64,000 nt of DNA, from the NCBI GenBank assembly GCA_943789205.1, contig CALSTG010000002.1:62001-126000 (forward strand), written 5' to 3'. Every line of letters starts with the position of its first letter. Position 1 is the stretch's first letter. Source of the stretch: an uncultured Flavobacteriales bacterium (GTDB lineage: Bacteria > Bacteroidota > Bacteroidia > Flavobacteriales_D > Crocinitomicaceae). Of the stretch, positions 50,829 to 60,985 are shown one piece after another. Below the pieces are notes generated by a model. It had not been told where the DNA came from, made no database searches, and was given only the letters and a program-made list of their open reading frames with translations. The translations under genes were made by a program, and so were the position numbers.

Positions 50829-51173
50829 ATGAAAAAAACTTTTATTACGAGCCTTCTTGTCTTACCATTAGCAATGTTATCTTGTGGAGACTCCTCGGAA
50901 AATGCCTCTGATGAATCAACAGGCGAAGAATCACAACCAACTGAACAAGAAACTACAGATGTCGTGTCAAATGACGATGAGGATATCGATGTTGATGAGG
51001 CGATGGAATCGGCAGAGAAGATGATGGATATGGCAAAAGAAATGAATGAAATGGCCAAAGATATGGACGCTCCAAGTCAAGAGGATGTAGATAAAGCTTT
51101 TGAAAATGCAGAAAAAGCGATGAAAATGCAAAAAGAGGCTATGGAAATGTATAAAGACCTTGAGGGTATGTAA
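50829..51173 (+). CDS. Small acidic Met/Glu-rich lipoprotein
   Basis: MKKTFITSLLVLPLAMLSCGDSSENASDEST...EKMMDMAKEMNEMAKDMD...AEKAMKMQKEAMEMYKDLEGM; lipobox LSC. Confidence 0.82.
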   Translation: MKKTFITSLLVLPLAMLSCGDSSENASDESTGEESQPTEQETTDVVSNDDEDIDVDEAMESAEKMMDMAKEMNEMAKDMDAPSQEDVDKAFENAEKAMKMQKEAMEMYKDLEGM

Positions 51174-51189
51174 TGCCTTATGATTGTAA

Positions 51190-51222
51190 TTATGAAGCTC
51201 TCAATATGAGGGCTTTTTTTTG
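51190..51222 (+). terminator. Terminator-like hairpin
   Basis: gaagctctcaatatgagggctttttttt. Confidence 0.6.
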
Positions 51223-51348
51223 TGTAATTGGCGTTTGTATCATTTTTTTAAGATTAAATTACGACAGACCTTACACTAGGTGTATCATATTTGTATCAAT
51301 TAATTTGTTTTTAATTCATACTTTAATAAAAAATTAAATAAATAGAAA

Positions 51349-51810
51349 ATGAAAAAATTATTATCTCTTACAATGGCTTCTGGAATGTTAATATTTGCTT
51401 CTTGCGGCGACGCCTCTGAAAATGCAACAAAGGATGCAGAATCATCAAGCGAAACAACTTCATCATCACCCTCATCAGATGATAACACAGATGAAAACAA
51501 AGATGAAAAGTCTCTTTGTGATTGTATGGAAATGTCTATCAATGACCCTTATGGAAACATGGATGGTTGCGATTGGATTACTGAAGAATACGAAAATGAA
51601 AGTGATGCTCTCAAGCAGGTTATGATTGATTGTCCTGATATTTTAACTGAAGAAATGATAGAGTCAATGGAAGAAGAATCTGATGCTTACGAGGATTATG
51701 AAGCAGAAATGCAAGAGGCACAGGACGAATATGACGCGGAAATGAAAAAAGCAATGAAGGAATATGATGCTGAAATGGAAAAGGCAATGAAAGAAATTGA
51801 TGGCATGTAA
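51349..51810 (+). CDS. Small acidic lipoprotein with Met/Glu-rich C-terminus
   Basis: MKKLLSLTMASGMLIFASCGDASENATKDAESSSETTSSSPSSDDN...EYDAEMKKAMKEYDAEMEKAMKEIDGM; lipobox ASC. Confidence 0.82.
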   Translation: MKKLLSLTMASGMLIFASCGDASENATKDAESSSETTSSSPSSDDNTDENKDEKSLCDCMEMSINDPYGNMDGCDWITEEYENESDALKQVMIDCPDILTEEMIESMEEESDAYEDYEAEMQEAQDEYDAEMKKAMKEYDAEMEKAMKEIDGM

Positions 51811-51887
51811 TCTTTATTCAAGTATAAAAAAGAAGTCCTTATTTAAGGGCTTTTTTTTTGCCTTATATTTGGGATGTTAATATTCCT

Positions 51888-53805
51888 ATGAAGCACTTTT
51901 TATTCCTTATTTGGTTTATAGCTCCATGTACCTTTTGTAGTGCGCAAGTGCATTACAGAAATGAAATTACTAACATAGAAACCTTTAATGAATTAAAAGG
52001 AGTGCCCAATACAAATAAGTTTGGGGCAGTGGATGCTGTTAAAGTATTGCTAGATATCCATTCGAACACGCTTTATTTCTTAAATGCCAACACTTACCAA
52101 TTACATGTAGATTTTTGTGTCGAATATCTAGGCTACAATCAAAGCAAATGGAAGTTTAATGTCGAAAACTATGATGAAACCAAGAATCGGGATTTCCTCA
52201 TGGGGACGATAAATTATTTTCAAAATCAAGACAAGTTTATCTTAGAATTTTCTGTAGCAGATCAAATAACACTTGATCAAATTCAAACTTTTCATGACAA
52301 AATAATGGAGGTTTTTAAGCTAAAAAATACGCTGTATATATTTCTGAATACAAATAGGATGCGAAACCTTTCAATTCATAAGTTACAAATTCCAACAATT
52401 GAGTCATCCGATATATTTGAAGGCTTAGATTATCAAGCACTAAATCTAATGGACTGCTATGGTTTTCTTAAGTTCGTTAAAGCAGATGCATTGAATTATC
52501 AAGAATTATCCCCAAAAGATATAGTTGTTATTAATGGAACCCCGAATGATTTACCTCCAGTGGCGGGCGTCATAACCACAGATTTTCAAACCCCCTTAAG
52601 CCATATTACGCTTTTATGTATGAACAGAGGCACACCGATGGCAGCCGTAAAGAAAGCGTGGGATGATTCTTTACTTCGGAGTATGGAGGGATCTACCTGT
52701 TTATTTTCAAGTGAATAATGATGGTCTAAAAGTTGAAAAGGTTTCAGAAGAATTGGTGGATTCTTTTATTCATAAAAGCCAATTGAGTCAAGAAAAAATA
52801 ATTCTTGATAAGGACACGACATTTTATGGGCTTTTGACTCCTCAAGAAATGGAAGGTAAGTTGTCCATAGTAGGAGGGAAGGCAGCTCACTTTGGTGAAT
52901 TACATACTGCGGTTAAAAAACTTAAACTTGAAGCTAAGCTTCCTGAAGATGCTTTTGCTATACCTTTTGCGTTTTATGAGTCTCATATTAAAGAGGGAAG
53001 GATTGATAAACTGATAAAAGTTTTGCCTGCTATGGTTTTAGAAAATGATCAAGAAACGCTTAAAGAGCAGCTAGAGTATATTCAATATAAAATAAAGCGA
53101 TTGCCCTTGTCGAGAGAGTTGTTGGAACTAGTAAAGAAAAAGGTTGCACAATCTAGCTTTCAAAAATTCCGTTTTAGATCCTCAACAAATGCTGAAGATA
53201 TTGAGGGTTTCAATGGTGCTGGGTTATACACTTCAAAATCTGCCGAGTTAAACAATCCAAGTAAAAGTATTGAAAAGGCTATTAAAAAAGTATGGGCAAG
53301 TACTTGGAGCTATAAAGCTTTTATGGAAAGAGAATATTTTGGAATTGATCAAAATTCTGTATCCATGGGCATTCTCTGTCATCGTTCATTTCCCGATGAG
53401 GAGGCGAATGGTGTTGTAATTACCAAAAATCTTTACCGCCAAAATTATAGAGGTTTTGTAGTCAATGCTCAAAAGGGTGATGTGAGTGTTGTAAAACCTC
53501 CAATTGGTGTTACCTGTGAACAGCTTATATGTTACTCTGACAAGGATGATGCGTTCTATGGCGAGAAAGAAATTGTCGAATATATTTCTTACTCTAATAT
53601 ATTAGAGCCTTCTGAAAAATCTGTTCTTTCAACTGACGAGGTCATAGATTTGACGCGTAGTTTATCAAAAATTAAAAAATATATGTACCAAAGAAATAAG
53701 AAAACATTAAGGAAAATACCGTATTATGAATATGGATTGGACTTTGAGTTTAAATTATTTGGCAAGTCGAGACAACTATATATTAAACAAATGCGTCCTT
53801 TTTAA
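51888..53805 (+). pseudogene. Exported PEP-synthase-like protein (PEP-mobile plus PPDK-type ATP-grasp-like domains), one apparent +1 shift near 52690
   Basis: Signal peptide MKHFLFLIWFIAPCTFCSAQ; TDFQTPLSHITLLCMNRGTPMA (phospho-His domain) then GGKAAHFGEL and FRFRSSTNAEDIEGFNGAGLYTS; ORFs 51858-52718 and 52663-53805 are colinear. Confidence 0.8.
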
Positions 53806-53826
53806 GGATATATGTAAAAACAAAAA

Positions 53827-54378
53827 ATGAAATTGAAAATCTTAAATTTTACAGCTTTAATACTGTTATTGTTAACAAACAACTCATGCAGAACTATTGA
53901 CAAGTTGACACAATTCAACATGGATTTTAATCAAACCGTAGTAATTCCATCTTCAACTGGGCTCAGTCTTCCTATAGATATTTTAACTCCTGAATTAGAA
54001 ACAAATTCTGAAAGCACATTTGAAATTAATAACACGAGCAAGGAATTAATCGAAGAAATCAGGTTGACTTCATTAACTCTCAATTTGACCTCTCCATCTG
54101 GCGCGGATTTTAGTTTTTTAGAATCGATTAGGGTTTATATGAATGCGCAGGACCTTCCTGAGGTTGAAATTGCCTGGTCCAATGACATTCCAGATGGTAC
54201 AGGAAACTCATTAACCTTGAATGTTTCTGGAGCAGATTTTCAAGAATACATTAAAAAGGATCAATTCAGTTTGCGTTGTAATACAATTACAGATGAATTG
54301 TTGACATCCGATCATGAAATTGATATTGCAACGTCCTTTCTTCATCGATGCAAAGATTTTAGGTCAATAACCTATTGA
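53827..54378 (+). CDS. Hypothetical lipoprotein
   Basis: MKLKILNFTALILLLLTNNSCRTID signal/lipobox; intact ORF. Confidence 0.68.
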   Translation: MKLKILNFTALILLLLTNNSCRTIDKLTQFNMDFNQTVVIPSSTGLSLPIDILTPELETNSESTFEINNTSKELIEEIRLTSLTLNLTSPSGADFSFLESIRVYMNAQDLPEVEIAWSNDIPDGTGNSLTLNVSGADFQEYIKKDQFSLRCNTITDELLTSDHEIDIATSFLHRCKDFRSITY

Positions 54379-55480
54379 ACGACGAATCGCTGCGTTATAG
54401 ATTGTACGGAAATAATGTAGGTACCCGGATTTAACCCTCCAACATCAACACCATTTGTCATATCGGTTAATTCACCACTTAATATTTCTTTGCCATCCAT
54501 ACTAAGAACGTGGAAAGGGACATCCTCAGATGAGGCTCTAATAACAGTCAATGTATTTCGAACAGGGTTTGGAGAAATATTGAAGCTGTTGTCGTCCTCA
54601 ATTTCTATTAGGTTCAATGTCCCATTTATATCATAACGAGAGAAGAATTTCCAAATCTCAATATTAGAGCTGATATCATAATTCCCGAACGCACCTGGCC
54701 AGTCATGTCCACCATTATAAACTTTAAATAGCTCTACGGTTGTTCCATTGGTTCCGTTTCCATAGACAAAATGATCAACTGTTGTACCGTCTCCGGAATT
54801 AATATCTGGTATTGATGTTTGTGAAGGACTTATATCACAATTAGTTGTAACCAACCCAGTATGCAAGTACGTCATCTATTCCTTGAGCAAAAATAGCACC
54901 TTCGTAAGGAACTGTTGGATCGTCTGTACCATGTATTTGAAGCACAGGTGTCGGATGTGATGGACTACAACCACTCGCAGTAGGTGGCGACATAGAACCA
55001 GTAACAGAGGCAATAGCCGCAATTTCATTACTCAACTCACAAGCCAATACGTAGCTCATAAAACCACCGTTTGACATTCCCGTAGAATAGACACGCTCAC
55101 TATTTAGATTGTAATTGGCAGCAACATAATCAATCATATCTTGGGTAAAACCTACATCATCAACAGAACTTAAACCCCAACCCACATTCCAATGTGGGGT
55201 GCCAGTAGCATCAAGTGTACCTTGTGGATGTATTAATATAAAGCCTGCAGTATCTGCAACGGCTCGAAAACCCGTATACGATAAATTTACACTTGCTGAG
55301 CTTCCGTAGCCATGAAAACAAAAAACAAGTGGGGCAGGGGTGCTCTGCATCATAAATGTCTGGAACATACAAGAAGAAATCACGGTCAATACCGCCTGAA
55401 TTGATTGTTATGCTTTGTGTTTGTTGCGCAAACAAAAGCGTTGAAGTAAAAAACAGGAGTAGCGTAGCGGTGATTTTCAT
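54372..55480 (-). pseudogene. Secreted PHB-depolymerase/feruloyl-esterase-like alpha/beta hydrolase with T9SS domain, two apparent +1 shifts
   Basis: Three colinear ORFs: ITINSGGIDRDFFLYVPDIYD / PAPLVFCFHGYGSSA...YSTGMSNGGFMSY...LQIHGTDDPTVPY / TVDHFVYGNGTNGTTVELFKVYNGGHDWPG...FNISPNPVRNTLTV. Confidence 0.85.
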
Positions 55481-55604
55481 GAATTTTGGTTTTTTATAAA
55501 GTTACAATATTCAATTGAAGTAAAAGTTTACTGCATAAAAAAAGTCTTTGAGTTTTATTGCATTTTGGAGTTGCAACTATATGAATTCAAATATTCTATT
55601 AAAA

Positions 55605-55859
55605 CTAAATATTCAAAACACCAACAGCGAGCTCAATCCATACAAATATGAACAACAAAACAATTAATGAGATATAAATAAATCTTTTGGTGTAAGCGTT
55701 TACATGTTTCAATATGCGATCAATTCCAAAACCAACGAGTAACAACAGAGATCCCATGAGCATAAAATCATAAATTGACCAAATGATTTGATCACTGATC
55801 AGCATGCCAATAAGAGGAATTAGAAGGAAAACAACAGGATAAAATATTCTTCTTGACAT
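55605..55859 (-). CDS. Small hypothetical membrane protein
   Basis: 84 aa with several hydrophobic segments; located upstream-adjacent to tRNA-Asn. Confidence 0.6.
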   Translation of the reverse strand: MSRRIFYPVVFLLIPLIGMLISDQIIWSIYDFMLMGSLLLLVGFGIDRILKHVNAYTKRFIYISLIVLLFIFVWIELAVGVLNI

Positions 55860-55867
55860 AAGGCAAT

Positions 55868-55905
55868 AAAAAAACGGTTACACTAATATAGCATAACCGT
55901 TTAAT
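55868..55905 (-). terminator. Terminator of tRNA-Asn
   Basis: Reverse strand AAACGGTTA-tgctatattagtg-TAACCGTTTTTTT. Confidence 0.75.
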
Positions 55906-55906
55906 G

Positions 55907-55980
55907 CTCTTCCTCTTGGGCTCGAACCAAGGACCCTCTGATTAACAGTCAGATGCTCTAACCAACTGAGCTAAGGAAGA
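55907..55980 (-). tRNA. tRNA-Asn (GTT)
   Basis: TCTTCCTTAGCTCAGTTGGTTAGAGCATCTGACTGTTAATCAGAGGGTCCTTGGTTCGAGCCCAAGAGGAAGAG; anticodon GTT. Confidence 0.97.
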
Positions 55981-56037
55981 ATTTGGATTGCAAATATAAT
56001 AGATTTTTATAAGCGAGAAAATGGATTTTAAAAAAAA

Positions 56038-56463
56038 TTAAAATTCATCTTCATGTATCGAGAAATCTTCTACTGTATTATTGGAAGATTCACCGGATTC
56101 TTGGATGTTAGCATCCTCTTTAGATGTGGTACGCAAGATATTGGTTTTCGATATGTTTAGTCGTATTTCAGAACGAACAGTTTGGTCGTCATGAAGATAA
56201 CCTTTTGAAAATGGAGTGCCTATTAGGTCAACTAATGTTCCTTTTTTTAGGTAATCCACAATCTTCATGTTGGCTCCTTCTTTTTTCCATATGGTACAAT
56301 TCACCCAGGTGGTTTTTGTTTTCAGAACACCTGTTCGTTTGTCCTTCCAATTTTTGTTGTGTGCGACAGGGAAATTTATGGCAACGATACCGTTTTCCAT
56401 ACTTCTCACGTCAGCATCCTTACCGATATTACCGATAAGCCGCGTTTCAAATACCGTAGCCAT
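56038..56463 (-). CDS. ssb: Single-stranded DNA-binding protein
   Basis: RLIGNIGKDADVRSMENG..AINFPVAHNKNWKDKRTG...KTTWVNCTIWKK; acidic C-terminal tail. Confidence 0.92.
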   Translation of the reverse strand: MATVFETRLIGNIGKDADVRSMENGIVAINFPVAHNKNWKDKRTGVLKTKTTWVNCTIWKKEGANMKIVDYLKKGTLVDLIGTPFSKGYLHDDQTVRSEIRLNISKTNILRTTSKEDANIQESGESSNNTVEDFSIHEDEF

Positions 56464-56642
56464 GATGTAGAGTTATTGTAGTTTAGCAATATGAAGGTAG
56501 TAAATAATTCGTGTTATTTCTAGGGAATCCCTAAATATTAAAATTCTCAACTAAAAATAAAGTACTCATAACAATGTTTCAAAGTACTGTTAAACAGTTG
56601 TTTAGGATCACATTAAATTTTAATATGGATTTTTCTCAGCCA

Positions 56643-58742
56643 TTAAGAAACCCAAATCAGTTTGTCAAGAGCTACCTTTATTCTTGTGTTTCCGATACTT
56701 AGCGTGGTATCTTTTCCTTTGAGCTCTTCAACGATGGCTATTTGTTTCGTGGCTATTATTTTAACTTTAGAACCAATAATAATTCGTTCTTGTTGATAAG
56801 ATTCAACTTGTTTCTTGCTTAGTTTTCTTTTCGGTTTATTTGTTTTCTTTTTGACATCGTCTTTGGTTTTCTGCGCTTTAATAAATTGCATAACCTGTTG
56901 TGACAACTCCTCGTTCACCTTTTTTCCTTTACTGTTTTTAAAAAGCTCAATGAATTCTAGCATTTTTTTACCAGCGGCCAGCTGTTTCTCTTGTAGTTGA
57001 ATTGTTTTGTTAACTTTTTCATATTTCAATCGAAGTTTTTCCTTTGAACTGTCAATTCGTTCTGATTTTTCATTAAATACCGATGATTCTTCCCGATGCT
57101 TTAAGATTTCCTGTTCTAGGGTATTTGTTTTTTTTTGAAGATCAGATAGCAAGTCGTTTAGCTTGAGTTTTTCTTGGTCTAGTTTTTTCTTAGCCTTAAC
57201 GAGTAATTCTTTCGGAACACCATTTATTTGAGCTACTTCAAACGTAAATGAGCTCCCTGGCTGACCAATTTTGAATTCAAATTTAGGTGCAAGATTTTCA
57301 GCATTAAAAAGCATGCAGCCATTTATAGCCTCTGGAAGCTGTACGGCTCTCGATTTTATATTGCTGTAGTGGGTTGTTAGAACGCCAAATATTTTCTTTT
57401 TGTAAAGTGCTTCGAAAAAAGCTTCTGCCAAAGCTCCTCCTAATTCAGGATCAGAACCGGTACCAAATTCATCAAGCAACAAAAGCGTCTCTGAGTTCGA
57501 GAGCCTTAAAAACTTCTTCATTCTTTTTAGGCGATACGAATAGGTGCTAAGCTCATTTTCAATAGATTGATTGTCACCAATTTCGGAGTAAATTTGCTTA
57601 AATATCCCAAATCTATTGTCTTCTTTTGCAGGTATAAATAAACCTGACTGAACCATAACTTGAAAGAGACCAAGTGTCTTTAAAGTGATACTTTTACCAC
57701 CTGCGTTAGGACCGGAGATTACTAAAATACGTTGTGTTTTATCTAGGTAAACATTTTGTCCAAATGTTGGCTTGTTTTCTTTTTTATTTTTCGCATTTAG
57801 AATAGGGTGGAGGGCCCCATTTACCTCAATAACCTGAGCTGTAGTAAGATTAGGTTTTACAGCTTTCATTGCAACGGATAAACGGTATTTGGCATGAATT
57901 AAATCAAAGTTATGAAGTACTTTGTTGTATGCGTGTATTAACCAATCATGAGAGGCCATTTCCCTTGTCAGGTCTCTTAGTATTTTATAAATTTCTTTTT
58001 CCTCATCAATAAATAAATGATCTAGCTCTACATTGAGTCCGATATTTATGTTTGGTTCAATGTGTGCAACATTTCCGGTTTTACTACTTCCTAATACAAG
58101 ACCTGAAAACTGTTTTTTATATGAAGACTTTATGGAGAAAACTCTTCTGTTATTGATGATTGTTTCTTTTGTGTCCGAAAGTAAGTTTGTCTTAGAAAGT
58201 TTTCTTAATTCTTTATCAAAATTCCTTTTGATTTGTCTTTGAGTTGTTCGGATAGCATCTCTGATTGATTTTAATTCTGGCGATGCCGAATCTTTAATTT
58301 GTCCAGCAGGATCAATTACTTTTTCAATGGGGGCTATGATATCTTGTGTTTCATAAGTGTTTTCAAGAACTTCCTCAAGAGCGTCATAACTTTGTTCTGC
58401 ATGTTGATTAAAGAAATCAATTATACTATTGATTAAAAAAGATGCTTGATGAATATTTAAGATGCCACTTAATGGAATAACAGCATTCTTAATTTTTAGA
58501 AGTTTAAGCTCTTCATCAAGTGCCTCAAATTCTATAACTGGAAATCCTTTTTCTGCGTCCTTAATGCGTTTTAAATCTTGAAGCTGAGAAAGTGATTGTT
58601 GGAGCTTATTAAAATCAGAAAGGGGAGTGGTGCTTAGTAACTTTTTCTTTGTTTGTTCTGACAAGGCAAAGGAAGCACACCATTCTAGAATTTTATCAAA
58701 TTCTAAATCTAACAAGGTTTGCATATCAGTAGTCGACTCCAT
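56643..58742 (-). CDS. mutS2: MutS2-family ATPase (no recognisable Smr domain)
   Basis: Walker A ISGPNAGGKSITLKTLGL; ETLLLLDEFGTGSDPELGGALAEA; THYSNIKSRA; ends soon after KVKI...IAIVEELKGKDTTLSIGNTRIKVALDKL. Confidence 0.92.
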   Translation of the reverse strand: MESTTDMQTLLDLEFDKILEWCASFALSEQTKKKLLSTTPLSDFNKLQQSLSQLQDLKRIKDAEKGFPVIEFEALDEELKLLKIKNAVIPLSGILNIHQASFLINSIIDFFNQHAEQSYDALEEVLENTYETQDIIAPIEKVIDPAGQIKDSASPELKSIRDAIRTTQRQIKRNFDKELRKLSKTNLLSDTKETIINNRRVFSIKSSYKKQFSGLVLGSSKTGNVAHIEPNINIGLNVELDHLFIDEEKEIYKILRDLTREMASHDWLIHAYNKVLHNFDLIHAKYRLSVAMKAVKPNLTTAQVIEVNGALHPILNAKNKKENKPTFGQNVYLDKTQRILVISGPNAGGKSITLKTLGLFQVMVQSGLFIPAKEDNRFGIFKQIYSEIGDNQSIENELSTYSYRLKRMKKFLRLSNSETLLLLDEFGTGSDPELGGALAEAFFEALYKKKIFGVLTTHYSNIKSRAVQLPEAINGCMLFNAENLAPKFEFKIGQPGSSFTFEVAQINGVPKELLVKAKKKLDQEKLKLNDLLSDLQKKTNTLEQEILKHREESSVFNEKSERIDSSKEKLRLKYEKVNKTIQLQEKQLAAGKKMLEFIELFKNSKGKKVNEELSQQVMQFIKAQKTKDDVKKKTNKPKRKLSKKQVESYQQERIIIGSKVKIIATKQIAIVEELKGKDTTLSIGNTRIKVALDKLIWVS

Positions 58743-58895
58743 TCAGCTCTTTGTTTAATCGAAAAATAGCAATTTCGTTCAGTTAGAACACGGAAATATT
58801 CATTTTGTTTCGTTTGTCACATGGAGTTTTTGGGTTAAATATCTTATAATATATTTTAGTTAAATAGTTGTATTTACTATATTCATAAATAAAAA

Positions 58896-59621
58896 ATGTC
58901 TCTTCGAAAACTGCTCTTATTTTTTCTATTGTCTGTCCAATCTGTCAATGCTCAAAGTGTTGAAGATGAAGACTTTTTATTAACTGTTGTAGAGTCATTT
59001 TACATAAATAATTACCATGTCATCGATACTGCTAGAATATGGAATGTTCAATTCGGTTTGGGGTCGAGCTATTTTACAAAAAACTCCGCTATTTATGATA
59101 ACTTTTTAAGTGGTCTTCAATATGACATAAAACTGTTATTCAGATTCAATAAAAAGCCTGAATTAATTGATGCAGCAATTGGAATACAGTATAATGAGCA
59201 TTCTTTTAATATGATAGATCAATATGCTAATATAAGTGCTACTGGTATTACCTTTGGGCCTAATGTATATTCCAATACGAATTTTAATAGAGTGAAAATT
59301 CGATCGATAAATTTCCCTATTATGCTTTATGCATTAAACCGAAAGATTAGGTTTTTAAATAAATTTAAATTCGGAATAGGTCTAGTTCCAGGAATTAATT
59401 TTAAGAAAGGTATTCAAAAAACTATATACGAAATCGATGATGAGAAATACACCTTGAGAGAGGTTTCTGATTTCAACCTACCAGTGTTTAGAGGAGGGGT
59501 GTTATTTGAACTATATTTTAATAACCTCTATATGTATTATGAATACGGTATAAATAGTGGGGCAGATTCAAAGAATTTCACAAAGGGTATCAATAAAGTA
59601 GGTTTAGGATACGCATTTTAA
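58896..59621 (+). CDS. Hypothetical outer-membrane beta-barrel-like protein
   Basis: Signal peptide; beta-barrel alternation; terminal aromatic residue GLGYAF. Confidence 0.65.
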   Translation: MSLRKLLLFFLLSVQSVNAQSVEDEDFLLTVVESFYINNYHVIDTARIWNVQFGLGSSYFTKNSAIYDNFLSGLQYDIKLLFRFNKKPELIDAAIGIQYNEHSFNMIDQYANISATGITFGPNVYSNTNFNRVKIRSINFPIMLYALNRKIRFLNKFKFGIGLVPGINFKKGIQKTIYEIDDEKYTLREVSDFNLPVFRGGVLFELYFNNLYMYYEYGINSGADSKNFTKGINKVGLGYAF

Positions 59622-59637
59622 GACAACCATGCTTGTT

Positions 59638-60432
59638 TTAATTCCAAAATACGATGAAACATTTTTCAATTGAAACCTTGGTTTTAATCCATACCAATAC
59701 CGATCTTTTTTTTAGATGTTGAATTTTTACATACATCTGGCAGTCTTCAAATGAAATCCAATTCACTTCATCATGTGGCTCTACTAACCAATCTAGCTTG
59801 TTTGGTATATAAAATGAAAAACCAGTGTATAAATGAAACTCTTTTAGTGAAATGTAAAACCCTTGAATACATTTTTGATTTAATAAATCGACCTTGTTTG
59901 TATTAAATTTTAAAGGTGTAAATAGCTGAGCCTTGAAGTGAACTCTTTGGTCAAACAGCTCTGTTTTATAGCCAAAAGAATTGACAATTGTAGCAGTCTT
60001 TGCGTGGTGTAACAGTGGTAATTGTTTGTTTTTAAGCTTTGTAATTTTATGTTTTAAGGAATCATTCCGATTAGGACCAATCCATTTGTCAATTTCATTT
60101 CCAGGAAGTGATTCATCATACAAATAGAATTTGTAAACGATCTCAATATGCACTGGTTTATGATTATCAAGTATCAAGCAATCGAGTTCACCGATTGTTA
60201 TTTTGTTTTCGATAACTTGTATATTTTGTTCAATAATTTCGATGTCCGAATTTGTGTTCATTTCTGAGAACAAAAAATGTTCAACTAATTGTCCAAGGCG
60301 CAGAAACTTAGCAGGTACTTGCAGTATAATTTCCTTTTGAGGATTTAATCTATATTGCTTAATATCAAACAGTTCATCATGCCATAACTGTTCAGTATTC
60401 TTATAACCGATATATCTTAATAAGGCATTCAT
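59638..60432 (-). CDS. DUF1853 family protein
   Basis: LRLGQLVEHFLFSEM; IGELDCLILDNHKPVHIEIVYKFYLYD; WIGPNRNDSLKHKITKLKNKQLPLL. Confidence 0.85.
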   Translation of the reverse strand: MNALLRYIGYKNTEQLWHDELFDIKQYRLNPQKEIILQVPAKFLRLGQLVEHFLFSEMNTNSDIEIIEQNIQVIENKITIGELDCLILDNHKPVHIEIVYKFYLYDESLPGNEIDKWIGPNRNDSLKHKITKLKNKQLPLLHHAKTATIVNSFGYKTELFDQRVHFKAQLFTPLKFNTNKVDLLNQKCIQGFYISLKEFHLYTGFSFYIPNKLDWLVEPHDEVNWISFEDCQMYVKIQHLKKRSVLVWIKTKVSIEKCFIVFWN

Positions 60433-60516
60433 ATGTATTGTTCTACGAATATACCACTATTGTAATATAATTAATATTATGTTAAATAGGATGTGTATCA
60501 ACTTATTGATTGTCAG

Positions 60517-60891
60517 CTACTCTAGTATAAATGATTCATAACCTCCTTTCAAATCATATATCGTTTTAAATCCAAGTTTTGAAAGTCTTTTACTTGCCAT
60601 AGCACTTCTTCCTCCTCCTGCGCAAAAGACAATAATTTTATTTTTTTTATCTAATTGACTCTTACATTGGTCTTCAAATTCCGGATCCCAAAAATCAATA
60701 TTTAATGCCGAATTGATTGTTCCTTTTTCAAATTCTTCAAGAGTCCGCACATCCAATAGTATTATATTTTCTTCATGACTTTGAAGGATTTCATTGAATT
60801 CATTTTTATCAATTAAGGTTACTTTTTTTTGAGCGAAGCTCGAAAAGCATAAAAAACTAATACTTAGAATCAAAACAACAGCTATTTTCAT
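60517..60891 (-). CDS. Secreted rhodanese-like protein
   Basis: Signal peptide; NIILLDVRTLEEFEKGTINSALNIDFWD; IIVFCAGGGRSAMASKRLSKLGFKTIYDLKGGY. Confidence 0.92.
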   Translation of the reverse strand: MKIAVVLILSISFLCFSSFAQKKVTLIDKNEFNEILQSHEENIILLDVRTLEEFEKGTINSALNIDFWDPEFEDQCKSQLDKKNKIIVFCAGGGRSAMASKRLSKLGFKTIYDLKGGYESFILE

Positions 60892-60985
60892 TTTTCAATT
60901 TTAATATTCTAAATATAGTTATATCTCTAACCTAGCCCTATTTGAAACTATCATTTGTTTAATTAAGTTTGTTTAAAGCTTAAAT

